From Sphingomonas sp. OK281 (lineage in GTDB: Bacteria; Pseudomonadota; Alphaproteobacteria; Sphingomonadales; Sphingomonadaceae), in the NCBI RefSeq assembly GCF_900115295.1, contig NZ_FOVZ01000004.1, positions 310,001 through 374,000 of the forward strand: a DNA stretch of 64,000 bases, written 5' to 3'. Positions 44,317 to 53,487 of the stretch are shown here, in pieces. How positions within the stretch are numbered: position 1 is the stretch's first letter; each line of letters opens with the position of its first letter. The notes below the pieces were generated by a model. It saw only the letters and a list, made by a program, of their open reading frames with translations. It did no database searches and was not told the DNA's origin. The position numbers and the translations under genes are program-made.

Positions 44317-46925
44317 CACGACTTCACCGCCGCGACACCGGCCAGAGTGCGGATCGACAGCGCACGCCGCAGCGCCGCAGCCGACGCCTTCGAAGCAACA
44401 GTCACCGTAACACTCTCCCCCGGCAACAGATCGAACGCATTGTCCGATGGCGTCGCCTCGACCTTGCCAAAATCGAGCCACACTGCGCGCGCCAGCTTGG
44501 TGGCGGTCAGCGTCAGTCGATCGCCGTCCCACGTCGCGGCGAGTTCCGGATCGGGTAGCGTCATCGTCTTGGGCGCCGCCGACACCAGCACGCGCGACGT
44601 CACGCGGTCGTCCACCAGCAACTCAGCCACCGCAATCGTCCGCGCCGGATCACCACCCGCGAACAGCGCCGCATCGGGCAGCGTCGCCACCGCCGTCGCG
44701 GACAAGGGCGCCAACGTCGCAGCCTCCTCGCGCGTCGCGACGACCTTGCCGTCGACATCGAGCGTTCGCACGCGCCACTTCGCCTCGGTCGGCACCGTCG
44801 CGTCGGAGATCAGGCTTACCTTGGTCGCGCCGTCCTTATGCTCGGCGGCAATCGCGAGCGGCGCATAGAAATGCCGAGCGCGGAATTGCAGCGCCTTCCA
44901 ACGGCCGTAATAATCGATGCTGGCCCATGACGCGCCCGGCCAGACGTCGTTGATCTGCCAGAACAGCGACCCCATCGTCACCGGCCGGCACGCGCGGTGG
45001 TGCAGCGCGGCGAGTTCGATCCCCTCGGCCTGCATCACCTGGCTCAGATACACGAACTCGGCGAAGTCGCGCGGCTCGCGATATTTCTCGCGGATGTAGA
45101 ACAGCAGCCGGTCGTTGCCCTCGCCCTTGAGGAACTTCTGGTGCGCCTTCATCACCGGCGAGGTCGGCGAGAAGTCGGCGCCGGTCGCAAACGTCCGGAT
45201 CGTCTTCATCTCGGGCATCGATTGCAGGCCGTATTCGGACATGAACCGCGGGCAGCTGTCGAGATACGCCTCGACCGGCTTCTTGCCGCCCCACACGTCC
45301 CAGTAATGCCGGTCGCCATCGCCATCGATGTCGGGCTTGTCCTCGTAATTGCTGCTCGGCGAACCCGGCCAATAGACCGCGTCGGGATCGCGGCGTTCGG
45401 CGGCATCGCGCAGCACGCGGTCGAAGATCACCGCCATGCCGACGCCGATCCGCTCCTGCTCGTCCGCGCCGACCGCCTTCTTGTAGGCGATCCGGTCGGA
45501 CCAGTTGGCCCAGCCGCTGAGCACTTCGTTATTGCCCGACCACAGCACGATCGAGGGATGCGCCTGGAGCCGGTCGACCTGTTCCTCCGCCTCGATGCGG
45601 ACGGTCTCGCGGAAATCGCGGTCGGGCGGCGTGACGGCGCCGCCGAACATGAAGTCCTGCCACACCATCAGGCCCATCTGATCGGCAAGGTCGTAGAACG
45701 CGTCGTCGAGATAATAGCCGCCACCCCACACGCGGATCATGTTCATGTTGGCATCGCGCGCGCCGGCCATGACGGTGCGGATCTGGCTCTCGGGAACGCG
45801 CGCCGGGAACATGTCGAACGGGATCAGGTTCGCGCCCTTGGCGAACACCGGGATGCCGTTGACGACGAACGCGAAGCCCCGCCCCTGCGCGTCCTTGTCG
45901 CGCCGCAGTTCGACGGTGCGCAGGCCGGTGCGGCGCTGCGCGGTGTCGATCGTCGTGGTTCCGTCGGTCAGCGTCGCCTTCACGGTGTAAAGCCGCTGCG
46001 CACCATAGCCCGCGGGGAACCAGCGCTGCGGGTTGGCGACGCTCACCGGCACCGCAACGTGGCTCGCGCCCGCGGCGACGGTGACGGTCCGCGCCGCCTG
46101 CGTCACGCGACCGTCTGGCCCCGTGACCGCGACCTGCACAGTAACCGGCCGCTCCTGGCCCGCCACCACGTCGAGTTCGGCCGAAAGCCGCGCTTCGGAC
46201 TTGGTCAGCCCTTCCTGCGTAACCCGAAACGCCTCGATCCGCGCGTCGTCCCACGCCTCGATCCGCGCCGGGCGCCAAATGCCCTGCGTGACGATCCGCG
46301 GGCCCCAGTCCCAGCCATACTGGTATTTCGGCTTGCGGATATAGGGCGAGGTCTGCTTGCCCATCGGCTCGTCGCCATAGATCGAATCATATTCGCCCGG
46401 CAGCGGGTTCTTCGCCCTCAGCACAATCGGCTGCAACGTCCGGATCGGCGATCGGAACGTGACGAGCAACTCGTTCGCACCCGGCTTCAGCACAGCCTTG
46501 ACCGGCACGCGCCAGCGCCGATGAGCATTGTCCGCCGCGAGCAGCTTGGTCCCGTTCAGCCGCACCTCGGCGAAGGTATCCAAGCCGTCGAACACCAGGT
46601 CGATATGATCGCGCGCCAGCAGTTCGGGCGTCGCGCGCACGACGGTGTGATATTGCCAGTCGGTCAGACCAACCCACTGGATCTTCGCCTCGTTCAGGCC
46701 CTTGTACGGATCGGGGACGATCTTCGCCGCCATCAGGTCGGTCTGCGCGCTGCCCGGCACGGTCGCGCGCAGCCAGCGTGCCGCCTTCGGATGCGCCTTG
46801 GCCGCTGCGGTATCAGCGGGATCGATCCGCATCGACCAGCCCTTGTCGAGCACGACGCTCGTGCGCGGTGCGGCCAGCGCGGGGGTCGCGGCGCTCGCGA
46901 GCAGGAGAAGTGCAGCCCAACGCAT
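44316..46925 (-). CDS. GH2 beta-mannosidase
   Basis: An 869-residue exported enzyme. Signal MRWAALLLLASAATPALAA; sugar-binding N-terminal domain with WQYHTVVRATPELL and FDGLDTFAEVRLNG; PKYQYGWDWGPRIVTQGIW is the classic beta-mannosidase block. The acid/base is E467 in LWSGNNEVLSG and the nucleophile is E564 in RFMSEYGLQSMP. It would cleave the single beta-1,4-mannose of the N-glycan core. It is the third gene in transcription order, overlapping GH20 and GH3 by one base each. ATG 46925 gives the signal peptide and is preferred to the extension at 47000. Confidence 0.95.
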   Translation of the reverse strand: MRWAALLLLASAATPALAAPRTSVVLDKGWSMRIDPADTAAAKAHPKAARWLRATVPGSAQTDLMAAKIVPDPYKGLNEAKIQWVGLTDWQYHTVVRATPELLARDHIDLVFDGLDTFAEVRLNGTKLLAADNAHRRWRVPVKAVLKPGANELLVTFRSPIRTLQPIVLRAKNPLPGEYDSIYGDEPMGKQTSPYIRKPKYQYGWDWGPRIVTQGIWRPARIEAWDDARIEAFRVTQEGLTKSEARLSAELDVVAGQERPVTVQVAVTGPDGRVTQAARTVTVAAGASHVAVPVSVANPQRWFPAGYGAQRLYTVKATLTDGTTTIDTAQRRTGLRTVELRRDKDAQGRGFAFVVNGIPVFAKGANLIPFDMFPARVPESQIRTVMAGARDANMNMIRVWGGGYYLDDAFYDLADQMGLMVWQDFMFGGAVTPPDRDFRETVRIEAEEQVDRLQAHPSIVLWSGNNEVLSGWANWSDRIAYKKAVGADEQERIGVGMAVIFDRVLRDAAERRDPDAVYWPGSPSSNYEDKPDIDGDGDRHYWDVWGGKKPVEAYLDSCPRFMSEYGLQSMPEMKTIRTFATGADFSPTSPVMKAHQKFLKGEGNDRLLFYIREKYREPRDFAEFVYLSQVMQAEGIELAALHHRACRPVTMGSLFWQINDVWPGASWASIDYYGRWKALQFRARHFYAPLAIAAEHKDGATKVSLISDATVPTEAKWRVRTLDVDGKVVATREEAATLAPLSATAVATLPDAALFAGGDPARTIAVAELLVDDRVTSRVLVSAAPKTMTLPDPELAATWDGDRLTLTATKLARAVWLDFGKVEATPSDNAFDLLPGESVTVTVASKASAAALRRALSIRTLAGVAAVKS

Positions 46926-49213
46926 CAGTTCGTCTCCGTCAGCTGCATCGATTCGACCGCGTAGATCGGCGACTCGAGCGACTGGGTAAATTGCAGGCAA
47001 AGGTCGGCGTCACCCTTCCCCTCGGGAAGCTTGCCACTGAACGCCATGCGGTTGGGGCTCGTCGCCGGGTCGGGCAGCGGGAAGGTCGCGACGATCGTCC
47101 CCTTGCAGCCGCCCGCGCGCACGACGAGTTCGCCGTATGTGGTCACCGCATACTGCGGCACCAGCTTGCTCGCATCGTGCGCCAGCCCGTAATGCCGGGC
47201 GAGCCGCGCGACATCGACGCTGAAGCCGCGTGCCACGTCGAGCGGCGCGGCCGGATACATCGTGCACCCGTCGAAGATATTGATGTTGTACACCGGCGCC
47301 AGCGCGGTCGCCTCCGCGGTCAGCGGTACGCGCAGGTTGAGCGAGCCGCCCGGACACGCGACCATCTCCGAATTCGACCGACGCAACAGCGCGGCACGGC
47401 TCGTCTCGAACAGTCGCGGTACCGCGGTCGGGCGCCCGTCGCTGGTGAAGGCGGCGGCGCGAACGACGACACCCGGCTTGAGCGACAGCGGCGACGCATA
47501 GGCCTTCGACCGCGCGGTCGGTTCCTTGCCATCGAGCGTGTAGCGGATCGTACCATAGCCCGCCTGCGTCGCCAGCGTGACCGGCACCTTGCGCGCCCGG
47601 AGCGCATCGCCGCGCGTGCCCTGCACCGCGAAATCGACCGCGAACGCGCTGTCCGCCGCCGCGATCCCTGCGCGCGCATACCGCCCCATCTGCGGCTCCA
47701 GCCGCGCGACGAAGTTCGCATAATCCTGCGTGGTCTTCGGCGACCATGTCCGTTCGGCCAGTGCCGACAATCGCGGGAACGTCGCGTGCTGCAGCTGTTC
47801 GGGCGTCACGAAATATTCGCTGAACGCGTTGATCTGCGCGCCCAGCACATGCTGCGCCTTGTCGGCCGCAAGCCCCTTCGGCTCGGGTTCGTACTTATAG
47901 AGATCGGCGAGCGTGACGATCGCATCGCCGCCCGAGATCCGCCCCGCCGGCTCGTCGCTCCGATTGCTCTGCAGGCTGTCGAGATACAGCGTCGGCGCAG
48001 GGCTGAGCACGACGTCATGGCCCTGGTTCGCGGCCTCGACCGCACCCTTCTCGCCACGCCACGACATCACCGACGCCGACGGCGGCAGACCGCCCTCCAG
48101 GATCTCGTCCCAGCCGATCAGGCGTCGGCCGTGCTTGGCCAGATACTCGCCGAGCTGGTCGATCATCCAGCTCTGCATCTGCATCTCGGTCTTCAGCCCG
48201 AGCGCCTTCATCTTGGCCTGCACCGCGGGCGACCGCTCCCACTGATCCTTCACCGCCTCGTCACCGCCGAGATGGATGAACTGCGACGGGAACACGTCCA
48301 TCAGTTCGTCGAGGACATGCTTGATGAAGGTCATGCTGCGATCCTCCGGGCTAAACAGCCACGGGTTCACGCCCCAGTCGTGGCTGACGGCGGGACGATC
48401 GCCGAGCACGCCGACCTCCGCCGGATACGACGCGACCGCCGCCTGCGCATGGCCCGGTAGATCGATCTCCGGGACCACCGTGATCGCGCGGTCCTTGGCA
48501 TAGGCGACCAGCGCCTTCAGCTCGGCCTGCGTGTAGAAACCGCCCACTTTCGGCCCCGGCGCACCACCGCTCGACGGCGGCGTCCGCCACGCGCCGATGC
48601 GCGTAAGGTCGGGATAGCGCTTGATCTCCATCCGCCAGCCCTGATCGTCGGTCAGGTGGAGATGCAGCACGTTCATCTTCTGCGCGGCGAGCTGGTCGAC
48701 CATCGCGTACAGCGCCGGAATCGGCACGAAATGCCGCGCCGGATCGATCAGCAGGCCCCGCCATTTGAAGCGCGGTGCATCGCGGATCGTCATCGCCGCC
48801 AGCGTGACCGGCTTGCCGACCGCCGTATCCGGGCTGAGCAACTGCGCCAGCGTCATCGCGCCGTGGACGAGCCCCGCATCGCCGCTCGCCGCGATCGTCA
48901 CGCCGGTCGTGGCGACGGTCAGCACATACGCTTCGTCCCCCGCAACGCCTGCATCCCGCACGAACCGGATCGGCCCAGCGCGCGCGTCACCTGCAAGCGT
49001 CAGCCCGCGAACCACCTTCACCTGCTGCACCAGCAACCGCGCCGCGATTTTCGCGCCCGCATCCCCGGCGACGATCCCCGCACCATCGGCGATCGTCAGC
49101 GTTCCCGCCCGCGTCTCGATCGATGCCGGCATCGGGATCAGCTTCGGCTCCTCGGCCAGCACGGCGGTGGACGTCATCAGCAGCGCAAGTGCGAGCGGGC
49201 GGAAACGGATCAT
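46925..49213 (-). CDS. GH20 beta-N-acetylhexosaminidase
   Basis: A 762-residue exported enzyme. Signal MIRFRPLALALLMTSTAVLA; GH20b domain to about residue 145; catalytic barrel about 150-500 with HLHLTDDQGWRMEIKRYPDL, VVPEIDLPGHAQAAV and the catalytic pair D318-E319 in FIHLGGDEAVKDQW. A chitobiase-like C-terminal domain (GYGTIRYTLDGKEPTARS) and a PA14/F5-8-like tail follow. It releases terminal beta-GlcNAc, here inferred from N-glycan antennae and the chitobiose core. It overlaps the upstream GH2 by 4 bp and beta-mannosidase by 1. Confidence 0.95.
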   Translation of the reverse strand: MIRFRPLALALLMTSTAVLAEEPKLIPMPASIETRAGTLTIADGAGIVAGDAGAKIAARLLVQQVKVVRGLTLAGDARAGPIRFVRDAGVAGDEAYVLTVATTGVTIAASGDAGLVHGAMTLAQLLSPDTAVGKPVTLAAMTIRDAPRFKWRGLLIDPARHFVPIPALYAMVDQLAAQKMNVLHLHLTDDQGWRMEIKRYPDLTRIGAWRTPPSSGGAPGPKVGGFYTQAELKALVAYAKDRAITVVPEIDLPGHAQAAVASYPAEVGVLGDRPAVSHDWGVNPWLFSPEDRSMTFIKHVLDELMDVFPSQFIHLGGDEAVKDQWERSPAVQAKMKALGLKTEMQMQSWMIDQLGEYLAKHGRRLIGWDEILEGGLPPSASVMSWRGEKGAVEAANQGHDVVLSPAPTLYLDSLQSNRSDEPAGRISGGDAIVTLADLYKYEPEPKGLAADKAQHVLGAQINAFSEYFVTPEQLQHATFPRLSALAERTWSPKTTQDYANFVARLEPQMGRYARAGIAAADSAFAVDFAVQGTRGDALRARKVPVTLATQAGYGTIRYTLDGKEPTARSKAYASPLSLKPGVVVRAAAFTSDGRPTAVPRLFETSRAALLRRSNSEMVACPGGSLNLRVPLTAEATALAPVYNINIFDGCTMYPAAPLDVARGFSVDVARLARHYGLAHDASKLVPQYAVTTYGELVVRAGGCKGTIVATFPLPDPATSPNRMAFSGKLPEGKGDADLCLQFTQSLESPIYAVESMQLTETN

Positions 49214-51384
49214 GAAGGAGCCTTCGGCAATTGCGCAGGATCTGGCGGATAGGCGGCCGACCCCGCCTTGAGCGGTTCATAGACGCGGACGACGCCGCCA
49301 GCCCGCGCGCCCTCCGCGGTCAAGATGTCGACCGTCACCGTGACCGGCGACAGACGACCGGGCCACGACGCGGAAACCTTCGCCGTAGCACCCGGTGCAA
49401 TGACCGGCAGCGCCGCCTCGCCCTCGCCGAGCAGCACGCGGTCGCCGCCCATCGCGCGCCAGTGAAGGCGTGCACCGATCAGCGGATAGGACGGCAACGC
49501 GTCTTTCGCGGCGCCGGCGATGGTGGCGGTGAAGCCGGTCGGGACCTCCCCCGCCATCGTCAGGTCGACCGTCGCGGAGACCGCGCGGTTAGCCGCCTCC
49601 CATGCGAAATAGCTCGGGCGACGCTGGCGATCGGCATCGACCAGCCCGTGATCGACATAGCCGTCCGCGAGCCCCGCGAAGAGGTTCTTGTTCGAGCGGT
49701 AATCGGCATAGCTCCAGAAGATCGCGCCGCCGACCCAGGGCCGGGTCGCGAACGCCGCGAGCTGGTCCTTCAGGTTTTCGGTACGCGCGACGTCTGCGCT
49801 CGCAGAATCGTGCGAGAACGGTCCCGGCCAGCCGAATTCGGAGATCACCAGCATCCGGTCGGGATACGCCTTGTCGAACGCGTCGAGCCACGGCCCGACT
49901 TTGTCCGCGGCGCCGCTCCAGGTCCCGAAATAGGCGTTGGCCATCACGAAGTCCGCCTCGACCAGGGCGGGCACGCGTACGGCACGCTCCGCGATCTGCG
50001 AATCCGCAAACGTCACGAACCGGCCCGGATCGATCGCGTTGATATACGCCTTCATCGCCTTGACGAACGCGAGCCCCTGCGGCGTCGCAGCCTCGCTCTC
50101 GTTCATGACGCTCCACGCGAGCACGCTCGGATGATTGCCGCTCTCCGCGATCATCTCGGCCATCATCGCCTTGGCACGCACCAGCAGCCGGGGATCGCCC
50201 AGCTGTGCCGCAGTCATCTGCCAGATCGGGATTTCGGGGATCAGCAACATCCCCGCGCGATCGGCGGCGTCGAATACGCTCTGCGGCTGCGGATAATGTA
50301 CCGGCCGCGTCAGCGTCACGTGCAGCGCGTTCAGATCGCGCATGTCGTGGAGGATCGTGCCGCGCGTTTCGGCGGCACCTTCCCACGGCGAATCCTCGTG
50401 CCGCGTCACCCCGGTCAGCCGCACCGCGACACCGTTGACGTAGAGTTTCCGGTCACGGAGCGCGAGCGTGCGCAGCCCGACGGTGTCCTCGCGCCGGTCG
50501 AGCACCACGCCCTTCTCGTCGCGCATTTCGGCGACGATCCGGTAGAGCTTCCCCGCGCCGATCTGCCACAGTTGCGGCTTCGCGATCGTCAGCTCAGCGA
50601 CGGGCGTCGCCGCCGATGACGCCGCAACCGTCACGCCCCTGGAAGCGCGCGCGACCTCGCGGCCACCCGGATCGATCGCGATCGTCGTCAGCGCGTAAGT
50701 ATGCGGCTTGGCATCGATATTCTCGATCGCGATACCGCTCGTGATCGTGGCGCTTTCGGCCCGCAGAACCTGCCGGATACGCTGGCGCCGGATCAGCCCG
50801 CCCTCGGCGATCCGCAGCGACACGTCGCGCGTGATCCCGCCGCTGTGCCACCAATCGTACCAGACGTTCCCCGAGCCGGCGAGGCGCATCGCATAGCCCG
50901 GAATCGTCGCGAACCCCGGCCGGTCGTCGGCGGACACCACGATCCGGTTCGCGCCCGGCTTCAACACCCGCGAAACGTCGATATCGAACGCGGTATGCCC
51001 GCCCTCATGAGTCCCGACGAGCGTCCCGTTCACCCAGACCCGCGCCGCGTAGAACACAGCGTCGAAATGCAGCTCGAGATGCTTTCCGACGATCGCCTCG
51101 GGCACCACGAGCGTCCGCGCGTACCAGCCGACGCCCTCGGAGCCTGCGCCGCGCGACAACGGCCAGCTATGCGGAACGGCGACGCTCTCCGCGCCCGGCG
51201 GATCGGCCTTCAGCCACGCCGGGTCGGCCAGCGCATCCTTTGCGAGCCAGAAGCTCCACCCCGCATCGAGGTCGAGATGCTCCGCTACGGCAGGCGACGC
51301 GATCAGCATTATCACAGACGCGGCAAGCGCCACACTTGCGTGCCCGATCCACCGCAACGCTGTCGTGACATATTCCGATATCAT
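49210..51384 (-). CDS. GH2 beta-galactosidase-like enzyme, first gene of the glycosidase operon
   Basis: A 724-residue GH2 protein with signal peptide near the N-terminus (HASVALAASVIMLIASPAVA). Sugar-binding domain: AVPHSWPLSRGAGSEGVGWY and VWVNGTLVGTHEGGHTAF; immunoglobulin-like domain; barrel with acid/base E429 in LAWSVMNESEA and nucleophile E516 in MLVISEFGWPG. The family includes beta-galactosidases and beta-glucuronidases; galactose from Lewis-a antennae is the contextual guess. ATG 51384 gives MISEYVTTALRW; the extension to 51477 runs into the control region. It leads the operon and overlaps GH20 by 4 bp. Confidence 0.9.
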   Translation of the reverse strand: MISEYVTTALRWIGHASVALAASVIMLIASPAVAEHLDLDAGWSFWLAKDALADPAWLKADPPGAESVAVPHSWPLSRGAGSEGVGWYARTLVVPEAIVGKHLELHFDAVFYAARVWVNGTLVGTHEGGHTAFDIDVSRVLKPGANRIVVSADDRPGFATIPGYAMRLAGSGNVWYDWWHSGGITRDVSLRIAEGGLIRRQRIRQVLRAESATITSGIAIENIDAKPHTYALTTIAIDPGGREVARASRGVTVAASSAATPVAELTIAKPQLWQIGAGKLYRIVAEMRDEKGVVLDRREDTVGLRTLALRDRKLYVNGVAVRLTGVTRHEDSPWEGAAETRGTILHDMRDLNALHVTLTRPVHYPQPQSVFDAADRAGMLLIPEIPIWQMTAAQLGDPRLLVRAKAMMAEMIAESGNHPSVLAWSVMNESEAATPQGLAFVKAMKAYINAIDPGRFVTFADSQIAERAVRVPALVEADFVMANAYFGTWSGAADKVGPWLDAFDKAYPDRMLVISEFGWPGPFSHDSASADVARTENLKDQLAAFATRPWVGGAIFWSYADYRSNKNLFAGLADGYVDHGLVDADRQRRPSYFAWEAANRAVSATVDLTMAGEVPTGFTATIAGAAKDALPSYPLIGARLHWRAMGGDRVLLGEGEAALPVIAPGATAKVSASWPGRLSPVTVTVDILTAEGARAGGVVRVYEPLKAGSAAYPPDPAQLPKAPS

Positions 51385-51557
51385 GCGTGCTGTCGTGCTT
51401 CCGTCAAACGAGGAAAGGCGCGCGTGCCCGATGCGCCCGTGAGGTCGCAGTCGCAGAGTGTTTGCCCGAGAATTCACTGTCAGAGCCCCCTACCCGTCGA
51501 CACACGGCAGCGTCAGTCCCTCGACGTGGAGCGTATCCATGTGAAGGGCGCCAAGCC

Positions 51558-51596
51558 TTTGGTATTAGTTTGGTGGTATTTTTACAGGCTTGGTAG
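51558..51596. promoter_or_regulatory. Candidate GntR (NagR/NagQ) operator cluster for the glycosidase operon
   Basis: TTTGGTATTA at 51558, TTTGGTGGTATT at 51569 and CTTGGTAGTG at 51589 give repeated TTGGT boxes; the first two are exactly 11 bases, one helical turn, apart. A matching TATTGGTATT is on the minus strand at 52631-52641, upstream of the GntR gene. These are reasonable half-sites for a GlcNAc-responsive GntR repressor, by position and by sharing between the two operons. The consensus has not been checked against known sites. Confidence 0.5.
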
Positions 51597-51831
51597 TGAG
51601 TATTTATAACCAATCCAGACTGGGAATCCATCGGAAATTAGTATTTCACGAAGAGCGCCATCGCCTGGGCGGACACGGCGAATTAGATAGCAAATACAAC
51701 GCTCTAGTGAGAGCATTGCACCAAAACCCATGAAACTTCGGCGTCAAGGGACCGTGGCGCACCGGTACCATTTCTTGCCCGACGATCGCCGTTTTCCCAT
51801 TGAACCCGGTAATTCGATCCGCCACACGAAA

Positions 51832-51837
51832 TATAAT
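51832..51837 (+). promoter_or_regulatory. Candidate -10 box for cutC
   Basis: A perfect TATAAT lies 23 bases before the cutC ATG. A matching -35 at the normal distance is poor (GTAATT), so the promoter may need an activator. Confidence 0.4.
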
Positions 51838-51860
51838 TACGACCAATCGAAAGCAGTCGA

Positions 51861-52628
51861 ATGACCTTGGAGATCTGCGTAGACGATATCGCAGGCGTCG
51901 ACGCGGCGATCTCTGGTGGTGCGGACCGTCTCGAACTCTGTTCCGCCCTGGCCTTGGGCGGGCTGACGCCGGCACCGTCGCTCATGGCCGCAGCGCGAAC
52001 GGCACCGGTCCCGGTCCATATGCTCATCCGGCCGCGCGAGGGCGGCTTCCGATATACGGCACGCGAGGCGGCGATGATCGCCGACGATATTACCGCCGCC
52101 GCCGAGGCAGGGCTTGCAGGCGTCGTGATCGGTGCGTCCGCGGCCGACGGCACCCTCGATACGACCCTGCTCGCCCGTCTTGTCGAACATGCCCGCACTC
52201 TTGGCGTCGCACGGCAGCTACCGATAGCGTTGACCCTGCACCGGGCTTTCGATCTCTGCCCGGACCTGCCCACGGCACTGGATACCGCGATCGCACTCGG
52301 CTTCGACCGCGTGCTGACATCGGGCGGCAAACCGAAAGCCGCGGAAGGATTGCCGGTGCTCGCAGCGCTCCACGATCGCGCAGCCGGGCGCATCGTCGTC
52401 ATGGCCGGCAGCGGCATCGACGCGAACAACGCGCCCGACTTTCTCCGGGTCGGTCTACGCGAGCTCCACGCGTCCTGCGGCACCGTGGCGTGCGCGATCG
52501 ACCAGGTCGGCGGCGACGCACGGGAGCGCGAATTCGGTTTCGCCGCCCCCGATCGCCGGGTTACCGACGCCGGCCGAGTCCATGCCCTCAAGACCGTTCT
52601 CGACCAGTTCGATCGGCAATCCGCTTGA
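51861..52628 (+). CDS. cutC: CutC-family TIM-barrel protein in a GlcNAc/N-glycan locus
   Basis: A 255-residue CutC homologue: LEICVDDIAGVDAAISGGAD and RLELCSALALGGLTPAPSL at the N-terminus, then MLIRPREGGFRYT, ALTLHRAFDLCPD, VLTSGGKPKA and ELHASCGTVA, all conserved family blocks. The fold is a TIM barrel and the old 'copper homeostasis' role is disputed. The protein is 87 bases upstream of a GntR regulator and followed by nag genes, with no copper gene near, so a role in sugar metabolism is more likely here. The exact reaction is unknown. Confidence 0.93.
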   Translation: MTLEICVDDIAGVDAAISGGADRLELCSALALGGLTPAPSLMAAARTAPVPVHMLIRPREGGFRYTAREAAMIADDITAAAEAGLAGVVIGASAADGTLDTTLLARLVEHARTLGVARQLPIALTLHRAFDLCPDLPTALDTAIALGFDRVLTSGGKPKAAEGLPVLAALHDRAAGRIVVMAGSGIDANNAPDFLRVGLRELHASCGTVACAIDQVGGDAREREFGFAAPDRRVTDAGRVHALKTVLDQFDRQSA

Positions 52629-52630
52629 AC

Positions 52631-52645
52631 AATACCAATACATAA
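52631..52645. promoter_or_regulatory. Candidate GntR operator upstream of the nag regulator
   Basis: AATACCAATACATAA reads TATTGGTATT on the other strand, matching the boxes at 51558-51596. It lies about 70 bases before the GntR start, suited to autoregulation. This is a similarity by eye only. Confidence 0.45.
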
Positions 52646-52715
52646 CGTATCCCATCACTCGCTGCCGGTTCGGATCGCGTGCATTTCCGTACCGGCACCA
52701 TCGAAAGTCGCGTTC

Positions 52716-53453
52716 ATGTCCTTTTCAACGAGCATTGGCAGGTTCCGGGAAGGCAATCCCGCGCCCTTGTACGTCCAGCTCCAGCAGCTGATCCGCGACG
52801 CCATCAACCGCAATGTGCTGGCGAAGGACGACGCGCTACCGGCCGAACGTGATCTCGCCATCGAATACGACGTGTCGCGCATCACCGTCCGGAAAGCGAT
52901 CGGCGGCCTGGTCGAAGAGGGGCTTCTGACCCGTCGTCGCGGCGCGGGCACGTTTGTCGCCACGCGTGTCGAAAAGAGCTTCTCGAAGCTGTCGTCCTTT
53001 TCGGAGGACATGCAGTCGCGCGGCCGCACGCCTAGCAGCGCATGGGTCAGCCGTACGATCGGCATGGTGACGCCTGAAGAGTCGCTGTCGCTCGGCCTGT
53101 CGCCGGGCTCGGCGGTGTACCGGTTCCAGCGCATCCGCTACGCCGACGATACGCCGATGGCGCTCGAATACTCGACGATCGCGGGATACTGCCTGCCGAC
53201 GATCGATGCCGTCCAGGACTCCTTGTACGAAGCGCTCGAGGCGGCGGGCAACCGTCCTGTCCGCGCGCTGCAACGCCTGCGCGCGGTCCATTTCAGCCCG
53301 GAGCATGCCAAGATGCTCGGCGTCGATGCGGGCCATGCTGGCCTGTTCATCGAACGCCGCGGCTTCCTGCGCGACGGGCGGGCCGCCGAATTCACCCAAT
53401 CCTATTACCGTGGCGACGCGTACGATCTCGTCGCCGAACTCAACGATATCTGA
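52716..53453 (+). CDS. nagR: GntR/HutC-family regulator of GlcNAc utilisation
   Basis: A 245-residue regulator with an N-terminal winged helix (LPAERDLAIEYDVSRITVRK, then GLLTRRRGAGTFVA) and a C-terminal UTRA ligand domain (GSAVYRFQRIRYADDTPMAL, HAGLFIERRGFLRDGRAAEF). This is the NagR/NagQ/YvoA layout, where GlcN-6-P or GlcNAc-6-P is the ligand. The next genes are the deaminase, nagA, nagF and nagE, as in the Pseudomonas nag locus. It probably represses both this set and the divergent glycosidase operon. Confidence 0.88.
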   Translation: MSFSTSIGRFREGNPAPLYVQLQQLIRDAINRNVLAKDDALPAERDLAIEYDVSRITVRKAIGGLVEEGLLTRRRGAGTFVATRVEKSFSKLSSFSEDMQSRGRTPSSAWVSRTIGMVTPEESLSLGLSPGSAVYRFQRIRYADDTPMALEYSTIAGYCLPTIDAVQDSLYEALEAAGNRPVRALQRLRAVHFSPEHAKMLGVDAGHAGLFIERRGFLRDGRAAEFTQSYYRGDAYDLVAELNDI

Positions 53454-53487
53454 CGTCGGCGCACGGGCGCCGGCCGGGGGGCTTACC

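Larger units (their letters stand above)
51385..51860. other. Divergent control region between the glycosidase operon and cutC/nag genes
   Basis: This 476-base stretch has no convincing gene. From about 51555 to 51840 it is clearly richer in A and T than its surroundings, as expected for promoters. It contains repeated TTGGTA boxes (separate entry), a small hairpin GCTCT/AGAGC at 51701-51714 and a TATAAT at 51832. Short predicted ORFs here overlap the AT-rich part and have no ribosome binding site. Confidence 0.75.

Noticed and set aside
44997..46964. A 655-codon plus-strand frame opposite the beta-mannosidase
   Set aside because: Antisense shadow; the beta-mannosidase frame has signal peptide and both catalytic Glu residues.
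51404..51720. Short ORFs in the control region before the glycosidase operon
   Set aside because: No ribosome binding site, no coding-like composition, and they overlap the AT-rich regulatory stretch.
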